Shown here one piece after another: positions 8,154 to 17,153 of a stretch of DNA of 64,000 nucleotides. Source of the stretch: Candidatus Anammoximicrobium sp. Its GTDB lineage: Bacteria > Planctomycetota > Planctomycetia > Pirellulales > Pirellulaceae. The notes beneath the pieces are model-generated. The model was not told the origin of the DNA. It worked only from the letters and a program-made list of their open reading frames with translations, and ran no database searches. Location: positions 1-64,000 of the forward strand of contig JAAYYU010000099.1 in the NCBI GenBank assembly GCA_012515235.1, written 5' to 3'. The translations under genes and the position numbers were made by a program. Within the stretch, counting starts at the first letter, position 1. Every line of letters begins with the position of its first letter.

Positions 8154-10058
8154 ATGCCCACCCGACGAAACTGGACCTGCCGAGGCGTCCTCCTCGGCCT
8201 GCTACTCGGTGCCTTGGTACGCGACGCGAACGCCGCGGAGGAATACGTTCACGCCCGCGCCGGATTGCCGAACTGCCCCTACAAGCTGCAACCCGGCACT
8301 TGGATCAACACCGTCTTTGTGGGAAGTACCGCGACATTTGGCCAGAGCGCAGGCAACCCCGGCCCCTCGTACCACACGGAAGTAATGCGCTACCTGCGGA
8401 CCACGTTTCCCGGATCAAGCGGCGGCGCTCCGGTGATCGCCGGGGGCACTGGTTCCTGGTGGGCGGCCTTCTGCGCTGCCCGCGGGCAAGCCGTGTACGG
8501 CCAGCACCTGCCTGGCGCGATCATGTTCGTGGAAGTGGCCACGGACGACGGAGATGCCACGGAAGATCAGGTGTGCATCGCCATGGAGGGGCTGGTACGC
8601 CAACTCTGGACCACCTACCCCAGCACGGATCTGGTGTTCCTGTACGGACTCCGCAAAGACGATCTGGAAGCGTACAAAACGGGCAGGCTTCCCCCCGTTG
8701 TCCAATGGCATGAAAGGGTGGCCGAGCACTACGGCATCCCCTCGGTCAACATGGGCCAATTCGTGGCCCAAAAGATCCTGGCCGGGGAACTGACCCTCGA
8801 AGCGTTCAGCAAGGACGGCGTCCATCCGACCGCACGGGGCCAGACGCTGTACGCGGAGGCCGTCAAGCCGCTCATCGCCCACTGCAAAGCTGCCTTTCGG
8901 CCAGAGCAGGCGCCACCCAAGCGTGTGCTCCCGTCGGCCCTGAGCCCTGCGCCGATGGTGAAGGCCCAGTGCGTGCCCTACGAGTCGGCCAAGCTCACCG
9001 GCGATTGGCGAGTTGGTCAACCGAGTCCCGCTGAGCCCTTCCGTCACGTGTTGGTCAGCGATCAGCCCGGCGCGACTCTCACGTTCCAGTTCAAGGGCAT
9101 GGGTTGCGGCATCTTCGAGGTCATCGGTCCCGACACCGGAGACCTGGAGTTGTCCATGGACGGGGGGGATTGGCAACCGTGTCCGAACTTCGATGCAGGG
9201 TGCTTCAGCGGCGCCCGCTCCAGCAGTCTTCGCCTGGCCCAGGGTCTTGACCCGGACCGCTGGCACGAAGTCCAAGTGCGCGTGGCTGCGAAGCAGCCCG
9301 CGGGCAGCCAAGGCCGGTTTGTGCGGATCGGGTGCCTGCTGGTCGACGGCGAGGTGGCGGACCCCTACGCCGGAAAGACGCCCCTGGAGCGGCTCGACGC
9401 GATCTACGCCGCCATGGACCCGTTGCGGTACACGCCTCCTGTCGAGCGCTGGCAACGTATCCCGCGCGCGATGCAGCGGCTCCGGGAAGGAGGCAACCTG
9501 AAGATTGTCCTGCTGGGCGACAGCATCATGAATCAAACCTGCCACTCCGGTTTTGGCGCGCTGTTGCAGCGGCTCTATCCCAAGGTCAAGATCGAGAGTG
9601 TCGCGTCCGTCCGGGGCTCGACCGGCTGCTGGTGGTACAAAGAGGAAAACCGCGTCGAGGACTACGTTCTCAAGCACCACCCCGACCTGCTGATGATCGG
9701 AGGCATCAGCCAGCGCAATGACGTGGACTCCATCCGCGAGGTCATTCGCCAGGTTCGGGAGAAACAGCAGCCGGAGATCCTGCTCATGACCCCGGCCTTT
9801 GGCTTTGAGGGATCGGATTTCATCAGGGAGTGGACCTACGATGTGAAGCCCGCTGGAAACGACTACCGCGCCCGGTTGCTGCGTCTGGCGTCGGAGGAAG
9901 GTTGCGAGTTCTTGGATATGACCGGCCCCTGGTGGCAGTCCGTGAAGGACTCCGGCAAGACCTATGGCTGGTTCCGCGGGGATGCGGTCCACGCCAACGA
10001 GCGCGGGACGCAGATCCTGGCGCGGATCATGGAACGATACTTCGCACCCGATCGCTGA
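8154..10058 (+). CDS. Secreted protein with two SGNH hydrolase domains
   Basis: A 634-residue protein with a Sec signal (RGVLLGLLLGALVRDANAAEE) and two SGNH/GDSL-esterase domains separated by a beta-rich region of about 150 residues. Domain 2 has the expected LLGDSIMNQ near residue 452 with the nucleophile Ser, GGISQRND as block III, and DAVHANERG near 610 with the Asp-His pair. Domain 1 keeps the terminal KDGVHPTARGQ near 220, but its first block reads VFVGSTATFG near 47, where relatives have GGS, so the nucleophile appears to be Thr or displaced. The ATG at 8154 is set by AGGAG eight bases upstream. Likely removes acyl groups from polysaccharides. It is followed 28 bases later by the beta-helix gene, probably in one operon. 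Confidence 0.85.
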   Translation: MPTRRNWTCRGVLLGLLLGALVRDANAAEEYVHARAGLPNCPYKLQPGTWINTVFVGSTATFGQSAGNPGPSYHTEVMRYLRTTFPGSSGGAPVIAGGTGSWWAAFCAARGQAVYGQHLPGAIMFVEVATDDGDATEDQVCIAMEGLVRQLWTTYPSTDLVFLYGLRKDDLEAYKTGRLPPVVQWHERVAEHYGIPSVNMGQFVAQKILAGELTLEAFSKDGVHPTARGQTLYAEAVKPLIAHCKAAFRPEQAPPKRVLPSALSPAPMVKAQCVPYESAKLTGDWRVGQPSPAEPFRHVLVSDQPGATLTFQFKGMGCGIFEVIGPDTGDLELSMDGGDWQPCPNFDAGCFSGARSSSLRLAQGLDPDRWHEVQVRVAAKQPAGSQGRFVRIGCLLVDGEVADPYAGKTPLERLDAIYAAMDPLRYTPPVERWQRIPRAMQRLREGGNLKIVLLGDSIMNQTCHSGFGALLQRLYPKVKIESVASVRGSTGCWWYKEENRVEDYVLKHHPDLLMIGGISQRNDVDSIREVIRQVREKQQPEILLMTPAFGFEGSDFIREWTYDVKPAGNDYRARLLRLASEEGCEFLDMTGPWWQSVKDSGKTYGWFRGDAVHANERGTQILARIMERYFAPDR

Positions 10059-10086
10059 GTGGCCCTGGGCTAATGGGAGGAGAGAA

Positions 10087-12222
10087 GTGAACGTGTGTCT
10101 GTTGGCATCCCTGCTGATGATGGCGGTCCCGGCCTTTGACGACGGGGCGAACGCCGAGAAGCCACTGCTGTACGTGGCGGAACGTGGCAACGACGCCTGG
10201 TCGGGAGAACGGCCAGAGCCCAAGGCGGACCGCACCGACGGTCCTTTTGCAACCTTGGAGCGGGCGCGTGACGAACTGCGCCGCAGGAGACAACGGGGAA
10301 CGCTTCCCGAGCGCGGCTGCACGGTAGAAGTCCGCGTTGGCCGGTACCGCCTGGAGCGGCCCTTTGAGCTGACGGCGGAGGACTCAGGGACTGTCGGCAC
10401 AAGGATCACCTACCGGGCAGAGCCCGGGGCCGAAGTGCGGCTCGTCGGGGGACGCAGCATCACCAACTTCGTGCCCGTCACGGACGCGGCGGTGCTGGCA
10501 CGGCTTGACCAAGCGGCGCGCGGGCACGTCGTTCAGGCCGACCTGAAGGCCCTGGGCATCGTCGACTACGGGAAGCAAGCCTGGTACGACTCCCACGCGC
10601 TGGCTGGTCTGGAGCTGTTCAGCCGAGACCGTCCGATGACGCTGGCGCGTTGGCCGAACGAGGGCTTCACGCCAGTAGTGGACGTGGCCGGCCCGATAGA
10701 GAAGAACACACGCGGCCAGGATACGTGCCGAGTGGGCAAGATCGTCTACGAAGGCGACCGCCCCTCGCGCTGGTCGCAGGAGAAGGACGGCTGGGTGCAT
10801 GGCTACTGGTTCCACGACTGGCGCGACCAGCGGCACCCGATCGCCCGCATCGACCCGCACCAACGCGTCCTGGAGGTCAAACCGCCCTACCATAGCTCCG
10901 GCTACCGCAAAAACCGCTGGTTCTACGGCTTCAATCTCCTGTGCGAGCTGGACCGCCCCGGCGAGTGGTACTTGGAACGTGAAGCGGGCGTCTTGTACTT
11001 CTGGCCTCCGCCCGGCGCATCGGCGCCGCACTACGGCGATGCGACCGTGTCCCTGGCCGACACGCTCGTAACGCTGAAAGACGCCTCGCACGTAACCCTC
11101 CGCGGGTTCACGCTGGAAGCCTGCCGGGGTACGGCGGTCACCATCAGCGGCGGCACGGAAAATCGCATTGCCGGCTGCCTGATCCGCAACGCCGGGGCTT
11201 GGGCCGTAGCGATCAGCGGAGGCACGCGCCACGGCGTCCTTGGCTGCGACATTACGGAAACCGGGCTGGGAGGCATCTTGCTCAACGGTGGTGACCGCAG
11301 AAGGTTGACGCCCGGCGGCCATTTCGCGGAAAACAACCACATCTTCCACTACAGTCGCTGGTGCCGCATGTACCAGCCCGGCGTTCGCTGCGAGGGTGTG
11401 GGCAACTGCGTGGCACACAACCTGATCCATGACGCCCCCCACCAGGCAATCGGACTGGCTGGCAATGACCACGTGCTCGAGTACAACGAGATCCACAGTG
11501 TGTGCCATGAATCGAACGACGCCGGTGCGATCTACACGGGCGCCAACTGGTCCTACCGCGGAACCGTGGTCCGGCACAACTACCTCCACCACATCCAGGG
11601 CTTCCGTGGCCGGGGCTGCGTGGGCGTCTACTTTGACGACATCCTCAGCGGGCACGCGATCACCGGCAATATCTTCTACCGCGTGACGCGAGCCGCCTTC
11701 ATCGGCGGCGGCCGTCACAACGTCGTCGAGAACAACGTATTCGTGGACTGCCAGCCAGCCCTGCACATCGACGCTCGCGGCATGGGGGCCTACAACTACG
11801 GCGCCACCACGATGCAGCCACAGCGACTGAAGGAGATGCCCTACCAGGACTCGCCGTGGAAGGATCGCTATCCCGAACTGGTGGGCATGCTGGAGGATGA
11901 GCCACACATCCCCAAGTATAACCGCGTAGCCCGCAACATCTGCGTCGGCGGAAAATGGGATGAGATCAGCCCGCAGGCCCGTCCACACGTGACGTTCCTC
12001 GACAACTTGCTCGACGTCGATCCGCAATTTGTCGATGCGAAAGCACTCGATTTCCGGCTGAAGCCCGACTCGCCGGCATGGAAGGTCGGGTTCAAAGCGA
12101 TCCCCATCGAGAAGATCGGCCTGTGCCAGGACGAACTCCGGGCGTCCTGGCCCGTGTGCCATGAGCCGCTTCCCGACCAGGCGTTGCCAACCCCAGAACG
12201 GACCGACCCGCCGCGGCGCTAA
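10087..12222 (+). CDS. Right-handed beta-helix glycosidase-like protein (GH141-like)
   Basis: A 711-residue exported protein. The opening YVAERGNDAWSGERPEP, PFATLERARDELR, and GCTVEVRVGRYRLERPFEL is the start of beta-helix proteins in which each strand pads a polysaccharide groove. FDRPGEWYLER-like text (ELDRPGEWYLEREAGVLYFW) and the later repeats (NRIAGCLIRNAGAWAVAISG, NVVENNVFVD) recall GH141-type alpha-fucosidase/xylanase proteins; that family label is a judgement from memory. The GTG at 10087 is used because GGAGG lies six bases before it, with a second GTG at 10093 as alternative. The signal region (CLLASLLMMAVPAF) is short. It is 28 bases downstream of the SGNH gene, so deacylation and glycan cleavage may act together. 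Confidence 0.78.
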   Translation: MNVCLLASLLMMAVPAFDDGANAEKPLLYVAERGNDAWSGERPEPKADRTDGPFATLERARDELRRRRQRGTLPERGCTVEVRVGRYRLERPFELTAEDSGTVGTRITYRAEPGAEVRLVGGRSITNFVPVTDAAVLARLDQAARGHVVQADLKALGIVDYGKQAWYDSHALAGLELFSRDRPMTLARWPNEGFTPVVDVAGPIEKNTRGQDTCRVGKIVYEGDRPSRWSQEKDGWVHGYWFHDWRDQRHPIARIDPHQRVLEVKPPYHSSGYRKNRWFYGFNLLCELDRPGEWYLEREAGVLYFWPPPGASAPHYGDATVSLADTLVTLKDASHVTLRGFTLEACRGTAVTISGGTENRIAGCLIRNAGAWAVAISGGTRHGVLGCDITETGLGGILLNGGDRRRLTPGGHFAENNHIFHYSRWCRMYQPGVRCEGVGNCVAHNLIHDAPHQAIGLAGNDHVLEYNEIHSVCHESNDAGAIYTGANWSYRGTVVRHNYLHHIQGFRGRGCVGVYFDDILSGHAITGNIFYRVTRAAFIGGGRHNVVENNVFVDCQPALHIDARGMGAYNYGATTMQPQRLKEMPYQDSPWKDRYPELVGMLEDEPHIPKYNRVARNICVGGKWDEISPQARPHVTFLDNLLDVDPQFVDAKALDFRLKPDSPAWKVGFKAIPIEKIGLCQDELRASWPVCHEPLPDQALPTPERTDPPRR

Positions 12223-12352
12223 GTGTGTTGTTCCACGCAAGGCACCTGCTATCTTGTCTTGCGAACTTGTTAGCCAAATACGACTTCGCTTTTGAAGATT
12301 CGCCCAGACAACCGGAGTGGCTTCACACAACGCCTCAGCGAAAGCATGGACC

Positions 12353-13441
12353 ATGAACATTTTGTGTCGTTGGCTTGGCATGGCCGCTGTGCTCGCGTTC
12401 CAAGTCGCGTCTTCCCGGACGAGTGCCGCGGATACGGACTTCGCGCAGCAGGATTTGTTCGTCTCCGGGCAAGGCGGTTATCATACGTACCGTATCCCGG
12501 CCATCATCGTCAGCCGCAAGGGGACGGTGCTGGCCTTCTGCGAGGGGCGGAAGAGTAGCGCAACCGATCATGGCGACATCGACCTGCTGCTGCGCCGCAG
12601 CTTCGACGGTGGCAAGACCTGGAGGCCTGTCCAACTCGTGCATGAGGAGGGCGGGACCGAACCCGTCACCATCGGCAACCCGTGTCCGATTGCGGACGCT
12701 GATGGGACGATCCATCTCCTCTTCTGCCGCAACAATGCGCGGGCCTTCTACGTCCGGAGCACCGATGAGGGCGCGGCCTTCTCCGCGCCGGTGGAGATCA
12801 CCGCCGCCCTCCGCGGCCTTGCCTTCTCCTGGAATCGTTTGGGCACCGGCCCGGTTCACGGCATCCAGACCCGCAAGGGACGCCTGGTGGCCCCGCTCTG
12901 GCTAAACGTCAAGATCGGTTCCGACTACCGTTCGGCGGTCGCCGTGAGCGACGACGGTGGCGAGACCTGGAAGCCTGGCGGGGTGGTCCCGCCCGCCGTG
13001 GACGACTGTAACGAAGGCGCGGTCGTCGAGTTGAGCAATGGTGCGCTCTGGTTCAATCTGCGGAATCGACAGGCCAAGTGCCGCGCGGCGGCCATCAGCC
13101 GCGATGGGGGCCAAAGCTGGACCGAGCCCAGACTCGTGGAAGACCTGGTCGATCCCCAGTGCCAAGGGTCTGTCCTGAACCTAACGGCCCGAGCAGGCCC
13201 AAACGGTTTGCTCTTCTCCAATGCGGCGGACACGAAACGCAGGCGACTGACGGTCAAGCTGTCGAACGACGACGGCGGCCACTGGTCGGTGGCCCGAACC
13301 CTCTTTGCCGGACCGGCAGCGTACTCCGATCTGGCGGTGTCTACGGACGGGATGGTTCTGTGCCTCTTCGAGTGCGGGGAGCGGCATCCGTACGAGAGAA
13401 TCCGCTTGGTCATGGCCGGTCACGGTATCCAGGTGCCTTGA
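12353..13441 (+). CDS. Exo-alpha-sialidase (GH33 family)
   Basis: A 362-residue six-bladed beta-propeller enzyme that would release terminal sialic acids or a related sugar. It has a Sec signal (MNILCRWLGMAAVLAFQVA), then YHTYRIPAI with the RIP arginine. Four Asp-box repeats follow (SFDGGKTW, SDDGGETW, SRDGGQSW and SNDDGGHW). DDCNEGAVVEL supplies the catalytic Glu, and AAYSDL supplies the Tyr of the Tyr-Glu nucleophile pair. All hallmarks are present, so it should be active. The ATG at 12353 is preferred because it begins the signal peptide; an in-frame ATG at 12317 would add 12 unlikely residues. It follows the beta-helix gene by 130 bases. Confidence 0.9.
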   Translation: MNILCRWLGMAAVLAFQVASSRTSAADTDFAQQDLFVSGQGGYHTYRIPAIIVSRKGTVLAFCEGRKSSATDHGDIDLLLRRSFDGGKTWRPVQLVHEEGGTEPVTIGNPCPIADADGTIHLLFCRNNARAFYVRSTDEGAAFSAPVEITAALRGLAFSWNRLGTGPVHGIQTRKGRLVAPLWLNVKIGSDYRSAVAVSDDGGETWKPGGVVPPAVDDCNEGAVVELSNGALWFNLRNRQAKCRAAAISRDGGQSWTEPRLVEDLVDPQCQGSVLNLTARAGPNGLLFSNAADTKRRRLTVKLSNDDGGHWSVARTLFAGPAAYSDLAVSTDGMVLCLFECGERHPYERIRLVMAGHGIQVP

Positions 13442-13552
13442 CCAGCAAGCTGTCTTCGACAATCGCTCCTGGCTCGCCGATGGGGTACGATGAAAGCCGT
13501 GTGGCGATCGCAAAGAACCGGGGATCGCAATCATGAACATGAGCAAGGCCCG

Positions 13553-13753
13553 ATGCCGGAGCAGGAAGCGCAGAAGTTGCGCGGCATCGTCAAGAAGGCA
13601 CACGCGAAGGGTCGCCGCGTGCGATTCTGGGCCACGCCGGACGACCTTGCGGTTTGGCGGGAACTCGTGGATGCCGGGGTAGATCTGCTGAATGCAGACG
13701 ATTTGGCTGGCTTGGAGCGGTTCCTCCGCTCGCAGAATCCAGAGGAGCGATGA
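13553..13753 (+). pseudogene. C-terminal remnant of PI-PLC/GDPD-like phosphodiesterase
   Basis: A short frame reading GPMPEQEAQKLRGIVKKAH, GRRVRFWATPDDLAVWRELV and DAGVDLLNADDLAGLERFL. This is the last TIM-barrel section of planctomycete phosphatidylinositol phospholipase C / glycerophosphodiester phosphodiesterase proteins, which normally run to about 280-300 residues and carry their catalytic His/Glu residues in the missing N-terminal part. The frame opens at ATG 13490 with unrelated residues, so a full gene is absent. Its stop overlaps the next gene's start (ATGATG/TGA), so the remnant may survive because it still couples translation of the downstream gene. Confidence 0.65.
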
Positions 13754-15402
13754 TGGGAACCAAAGCGGTGTCGTTCGTGTTCGTTTGCCTTGTCCCCCTG
13801 CGGCTTTTCGCCTGGGGAAGCGGGCATGACCAGGTGAACGAACTAGCCGTGGAAATGCTCCACGGCACCGTCCCAACGGAGTCGGCCGCGAACATCGTCA
13901 AATGGTCGCACACTCCCGACGACTTCACCCCGTGGGACAAGCTAAAGCACTTCCAGGTCCCGCCGGACGACCTCGCTGTGCTCAAAGCCCACAGGATGGA
14001 CTCGCCCTACTCGGTGCACTCCCCCAGGGGCCAGGCGGTGGCGTTCATCCTGTTGGTTAACGCCTTCCAGGTCAACGACGCCCAGCGGATCGCCTTCTGG
14101 TCGGCGTGTCTGTTGCATGCTTTGGCCGACGAGGCCGCCTGCAATCACGATCCGCTGATCCACTACGCCACCTATGCGTTCACGGGCGGATACCGCCTGA
14201 AGACCGGCGCCGGCGTAGGACTGGACTTCTCCAACGTCGCCAGGACTGCCGAAGGCAAGGAACTCGTCCGTCGTCTGGCTGCGGCCGAAACCTGGCGTCC
14301 GCTGCCTAGTGACCCCGACGAGGCGCTGCTGGCGATCATGCTGTCCGGTTTGGAGAGTAATGCCTACATGACCAGGCGGGGTTCGATCATTGCCGCCAGC
14401 TTTGCCATCGGCGCCACACAGGAACAATTGGCGGCATCCAAAATCGCGCTCGCAGAACTGGGCGTCCACGGCGCTGCCCGCGGGCGTGACGTCATCCGCG
14501 CGGGCAAGGAACTGGCCGAGCACGGCAGAATCCCGAAGCTGACTTCGCAACTCGAAGCCGCGTTCGCCAAACGAAAGGCCGCGGAGGTGGCTGCCCGTCC
14601 CCTGTCCGATGACTCCCTCTACGCCGACTTGCTGAAGACCCAAGCCCCGGACGACCAGTCGGCCATCGGCGTGCTGGTCGAACCGTCCGTCACCATGAAC
14701 CAGGCCCACTTCTCCTTCGGCTCGAAACTGATCACTGCCGCCGCAGCCCGCTCGATGCACTTGGCGGGCGTCCCGTTTCGCCTGGTGGACGTACGAAGCC
14801 TGGAGAAGGAGTCCGCCTTGAACCCCAAGGTGACCCCCGTCCTGGTCGTCTGCGCCGGGCCATTCCATGTCGGCAAGCCGGCCAGAGACGCGCTGGCGGC
14901 CTATGCGACCGCGGGCGGGCGTTTCCTCTGGATTGGCGGCGAGCATGGCGGGCTGCTGGGCAAGCTGTCGGAGAGCCTGTCCAAGGGCGACCCGGCGGTA
15001 CTGCCGGTCTCCAATCACTACGGCCAGGACACGCCGGTGGCCGCGACGGCAAGATTCCGGTTCCTTGCGGAGTTCAAGGAAGCCCTGGGGGAGCAGTCCT
15101 ACCGCTTCGTCCACAATCCGAACACCAAGGCCGGATGGCAAGTCCCCAGATGCAGTTACCTGCTCAGGCCTGCCGCGAGTGTCACCGTACTGGCCGAAAT
15201 GCACCTGCCCGACAAGACCTTGCCCGTGGCGGGCGCCTGGTTGGGCCCGGCGGGCAAGGCCAAGGCCATCTTCATCCCCGAGTACCTCATCGCCCCTTAC
15301 GTGTTGTCCGACGAGGACACGATCCCAGACCTTTCGCGTCCGACCCTGGACAAAGTCGGATCTCGGATGCTGTCGGCCGCCCTGGCGACGCTCCGCCCGT
15401 AG
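13753..15402 (+). CDS. Zinc nuclease/phospholipase C-like protein with ThuA-like tail
   Basis: A 549-residue exported protein. After the signal peptide it begins WGSGHDQVNELAVEML, the N-terminal Trp/His zinc-site pattern of S1/P1 nucleases and zinc-dependent phospholipases C. This is followed by SHTPDDFTPWDKLKHF and LLHALADEAACNHDPLIHY, rich in candidate zinc His/Asp ligands. From about residue 330 the sequence changes to an alpha/beta domain (VLVVCAGPFHVGKPARDAL, GGRFLWIGGEHGGLLG), suggesting a ThuA/glutamine-amidotransferase-like fold. AGAGGAG precedes two ATGs at 13750 and 13753; the second has better spacing. A fusion of these two domain types is unusual. Substrate unknown. Confidence 0.65.
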   Translation: MGTKAVSFVFVCLVPLRLFAWGSGHDQVNELAVEMLHGTVPTESAANIVKWSHTPDDFTPWDKLKHFQVPPDDLAVLKAHRMDSPYSVHSPRGQAVAFILLVNAFQVNDAQRIAFWSACLLHALADEAACNHDPLIHYATYAFTGGYRLKTGAGVGLDFSNVARTAEGKELVRRLAAAETWRPLPSDPDEALLAIMLSGLESNAYMTRRGSIIAASFAIGATQEQLAASKIALAELGVHGAARGRDVIRAGKELAEHGRIPKLTSQLEAAFAKRKAAEVAARPLSDDSLYADLLKTQAPDDQSAIGVLVEPSVTMNQAHFSFGSKLITAAAARSMHLAGVPFRLVDVRSLEKESALNPKVTPVLVVCAGPFHVGKPARDALAAYATAGGRFLWIGGEHGGLLGKLSESLSKGDPAVLPVSNHYGQDTPVAATARFRFLAEFKEALGEQSYRFVHNPNTKAGWQVPRCSYLLRPAASVTVLAEMHLPDKTLPVAGAWLGPAGKAKAIFIPEYLIAPYVLSDEDTIPDLSRPTLDKVGSRMLSAALATLRP

Positions 15403-15432
15403 GGGCTTGAACGAGTCACACGAAATGAAAAC

Positions 15433-15466
15433 GCCCGGAGGCCAGGATCACTCCCGGCCTCCGGGC
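15433..15466 (-). terminator. Rho-independent-like hairpin
   Basis: GCCCGGAGGCC and GGCCTCCGGGC form a perfect 11-bp stem with a 12-base loop. Reading on the minus strand the stem is followed by GTTTTCATTTC, a modest T-run, so it best fits termination of the minus-strand SPFH-gene tail that ends 13 bases before it. It could also serve the plus-strand gene ending at 15402. Confidence 0.65.
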
Positions 15467-15478
15467 ATCCGTTCTTGA

Positions 15479-15628
15479 TCAGAGCAGGTTCACGACCCGC
15501 TCGGCCAGGCCCTTCTCGCCCAGCACGACGTTCAGCTTGCCGCTGGTGGCGACCTTTTCCAGGACATCCAGTTTCCGGAGCCGCATCAGCGTCGGCTTGC
15601 CTTGCAGCACCTTGGCCGCGCCGTTGTC
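15479..15628 (-). pseudogene. 3' fragment of an SPFH/band 7 protein gene
   Basis: Translating the minus strand gives 49 residues ending at a TGA, including KPTLMRLRKLDVLEKVA and KLNVVLGEKGLAERVVNLL. This is the characteristic C-terminal tail of planctomycete SPFH-domain (slipin/flotillin-like) membrane proteins. Third codon positions are GC-rich throughout, so it is genuine coding sequence. At 15629 the frame hits a stop exactly where a short direct repeat begins, and no further SPFH sequence follows, so the upstream part of the gene (normally 250 or more codons) is missing. Its natural terminator hairpin is still in place downstream. Confidence 0.75.
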
Positions 15629-15654
15629 CTACACGAGTAGGTCCTACACGAGTA
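15626..15654. repeat. Tandem GTCCTACACGAGTA repeat at a gene junction
   Basis: The 14-base sequence GTCCTACACGAGTA occurs at 15626-15639 and 15641-15654, separated by one base. It sits exactly between the cut-off end of the SPFH fragment and the cut-off start of the plus-strand gene, marking the join of two truncated genes. Confidence 0.75.
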
Positions 15655-16991
15655 ACCTGGCCTCGGACGACGACCTTGGCTGGGCGGCGTTGGCCGAGAA
15701 AGCCGGCCAGTGTGCATGGTTGATGAAGCAGGGCGGTGGCAAGGGTTTGGCCATCAACTTCCAGTCCTACGGTGCGGACCAGTTCCGGTTTGATCCTGCC
15801 AAGCAGCGCACGTTAGTCCAAGCGGTACAGGTGGCCCGACGTCGCGGAGCCCAGTTCGTGCAAGCAGTAACGCAGGAGTTCCCGGACACCGTGCTGCTGG
15901 CCCTGTGGCTGAACAGCATCAACTTCAAAGCGGGCCGCAGCACACAGCCGGAGAGCATTTTGGCTTCCTCCGGATACGGGTTGCTGCCCGCCTTCATCGA
16001 CGGCATGCTGGACGCCGTGCCGCCCGGCATGATCCTGGTCGACGGCTGCGAAAACGGCTACTACCTGGACTCGGCCGAAGCCTATCTGCGGGCCGCCCGC
16101 GAGATGCGTTCCTGGCACGGCGCCGGCGTCGGGTTGGTGTCGCCGCAGAACCGCGCCAAGTATCGCCAACAAGTGCAGGCGGGATTCGGCTTCTATCTGG
16201 ACATGTACCTGAACCTGGAAGGCAACCGCTACTACTTTCCGCCCTTGAACGGTTCGCGTCTGGCGCGGCTCCAGCGGAACTTGGGGTTTGCCCGCGATGC
16301 CGCTGACCAGTACGTGTGGATCTACGGCGAACAGTGCCGCTGGTGGGGGCCGCAACGAGAATTGCCGAACACCGTCGGCAAGGGACGGCTGTGGGAAGAA
16401 TCCATGCCGGGAATCACGCGGGCTATCGCCTACGCGCGCGATCCGCTGGCGGCAGCCAAGGCAGAGTTGGCGGAACTCCGCAAGACCGGTCAGCTGACGA
16501 ACCTGGCCAAGAACGCCGACTTTCGCCAGGCGGCGAGTCGCCAGGCAGGACCGCTGCCGGCTGAATTCGGCGCCTGGCAGGATGAAAAAACGTCGGCCGG
16601 CACGCTCGCCTGGGATGCTGAAGTCGGCGACGGCTCGGGGCGAGCGACAAAAGTAAAGTGGGGCTGCTTCATCCAGGGCTTGGCTGTTCAGCCCGGCGAG
16701 GAGTACGCCATCGAGGTCACCTGTCGCCCGCAGGGTTGCTCGCAGCCGACGTTGTTCATTCGCTGGCAAACGGCCGAAGAACGCTGGACGCAGGAGCAAC
16801 TGGATCAGACATTCCCGTTTGAGTCCGGCAAGGACGACTGGCAATCGGCGTTCGGTGTCGTCACCGTGCCGGAAGGCGTGGGGCGCCTGATCGTGCTGCT
16901 GAGCGTCACCGGACAGCTCACCGAGGACGATGCGTGCTGGTTTGACAATCTGGGCGTGTATCGGCTAAATCTTGAGGTCGTGACAAAGTGA
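15654..16991 (+). pseudogene. 5'-truncated glycosidase-like TIM-barrel protein
   Basis: Coding sequence begins immediately after the junction repeat (SNLASDDDLGWAALAEKAGQ) with no start codon, signal peptide or ribosome binding site in the right place; the first in-frame ATG is at 15723. The remaining about 445 residues read as an intact exported hydrolase-like protein: AFIDGMLDAVPPGMILVDGC, SAEAYLRAAREM and DQYVWIYGEQCRWWG resemble barrel strands of uncharacterised planctomycete glycoside-hydrolase-like proteins. A C-terminal beta-sandwich (YAIEVTCRPQGC, CWFDNLGVYRL) looks like a carbohydrate-binding module. The exact family is not recognised. The missing N-terminus indicates a deletion or rearrangement joining it to the SPFH fragment. 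Confidence 0.65.
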
Positions 16992-17153
16992 CACGAAGCA
17001 CGCCATGAAAAACTTCCGTACTCGAAGGATGTTCGGTCTGGCTGTGCTGACGCGTTGAGCGATGCGGAAATCGGCACGCTGATTTCTGCCCAAGACCCGC
17101 CCCGCCGTCCAGCGGCGAAACCAATCCCATGACGAGAGCAAGGAGACCGACCC

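Noticed and set aside
8415-10409. A 664-codon open frame on the minus strand opposite the double SGNH gene
   Set aside because: It is antisense to a well-supported gene with signal peptide, ribosome binding site and motifs; its sequence is low in recognisable domains. Long antisense frames are expected in GC-rich DNA.
10384-12381. A 665-codon minus-strand open frame opposite the beta-helix gene
   Set aside because: It mirrors the codons of the plus-strand protein, has no family resemblance and no ribosome binding site.
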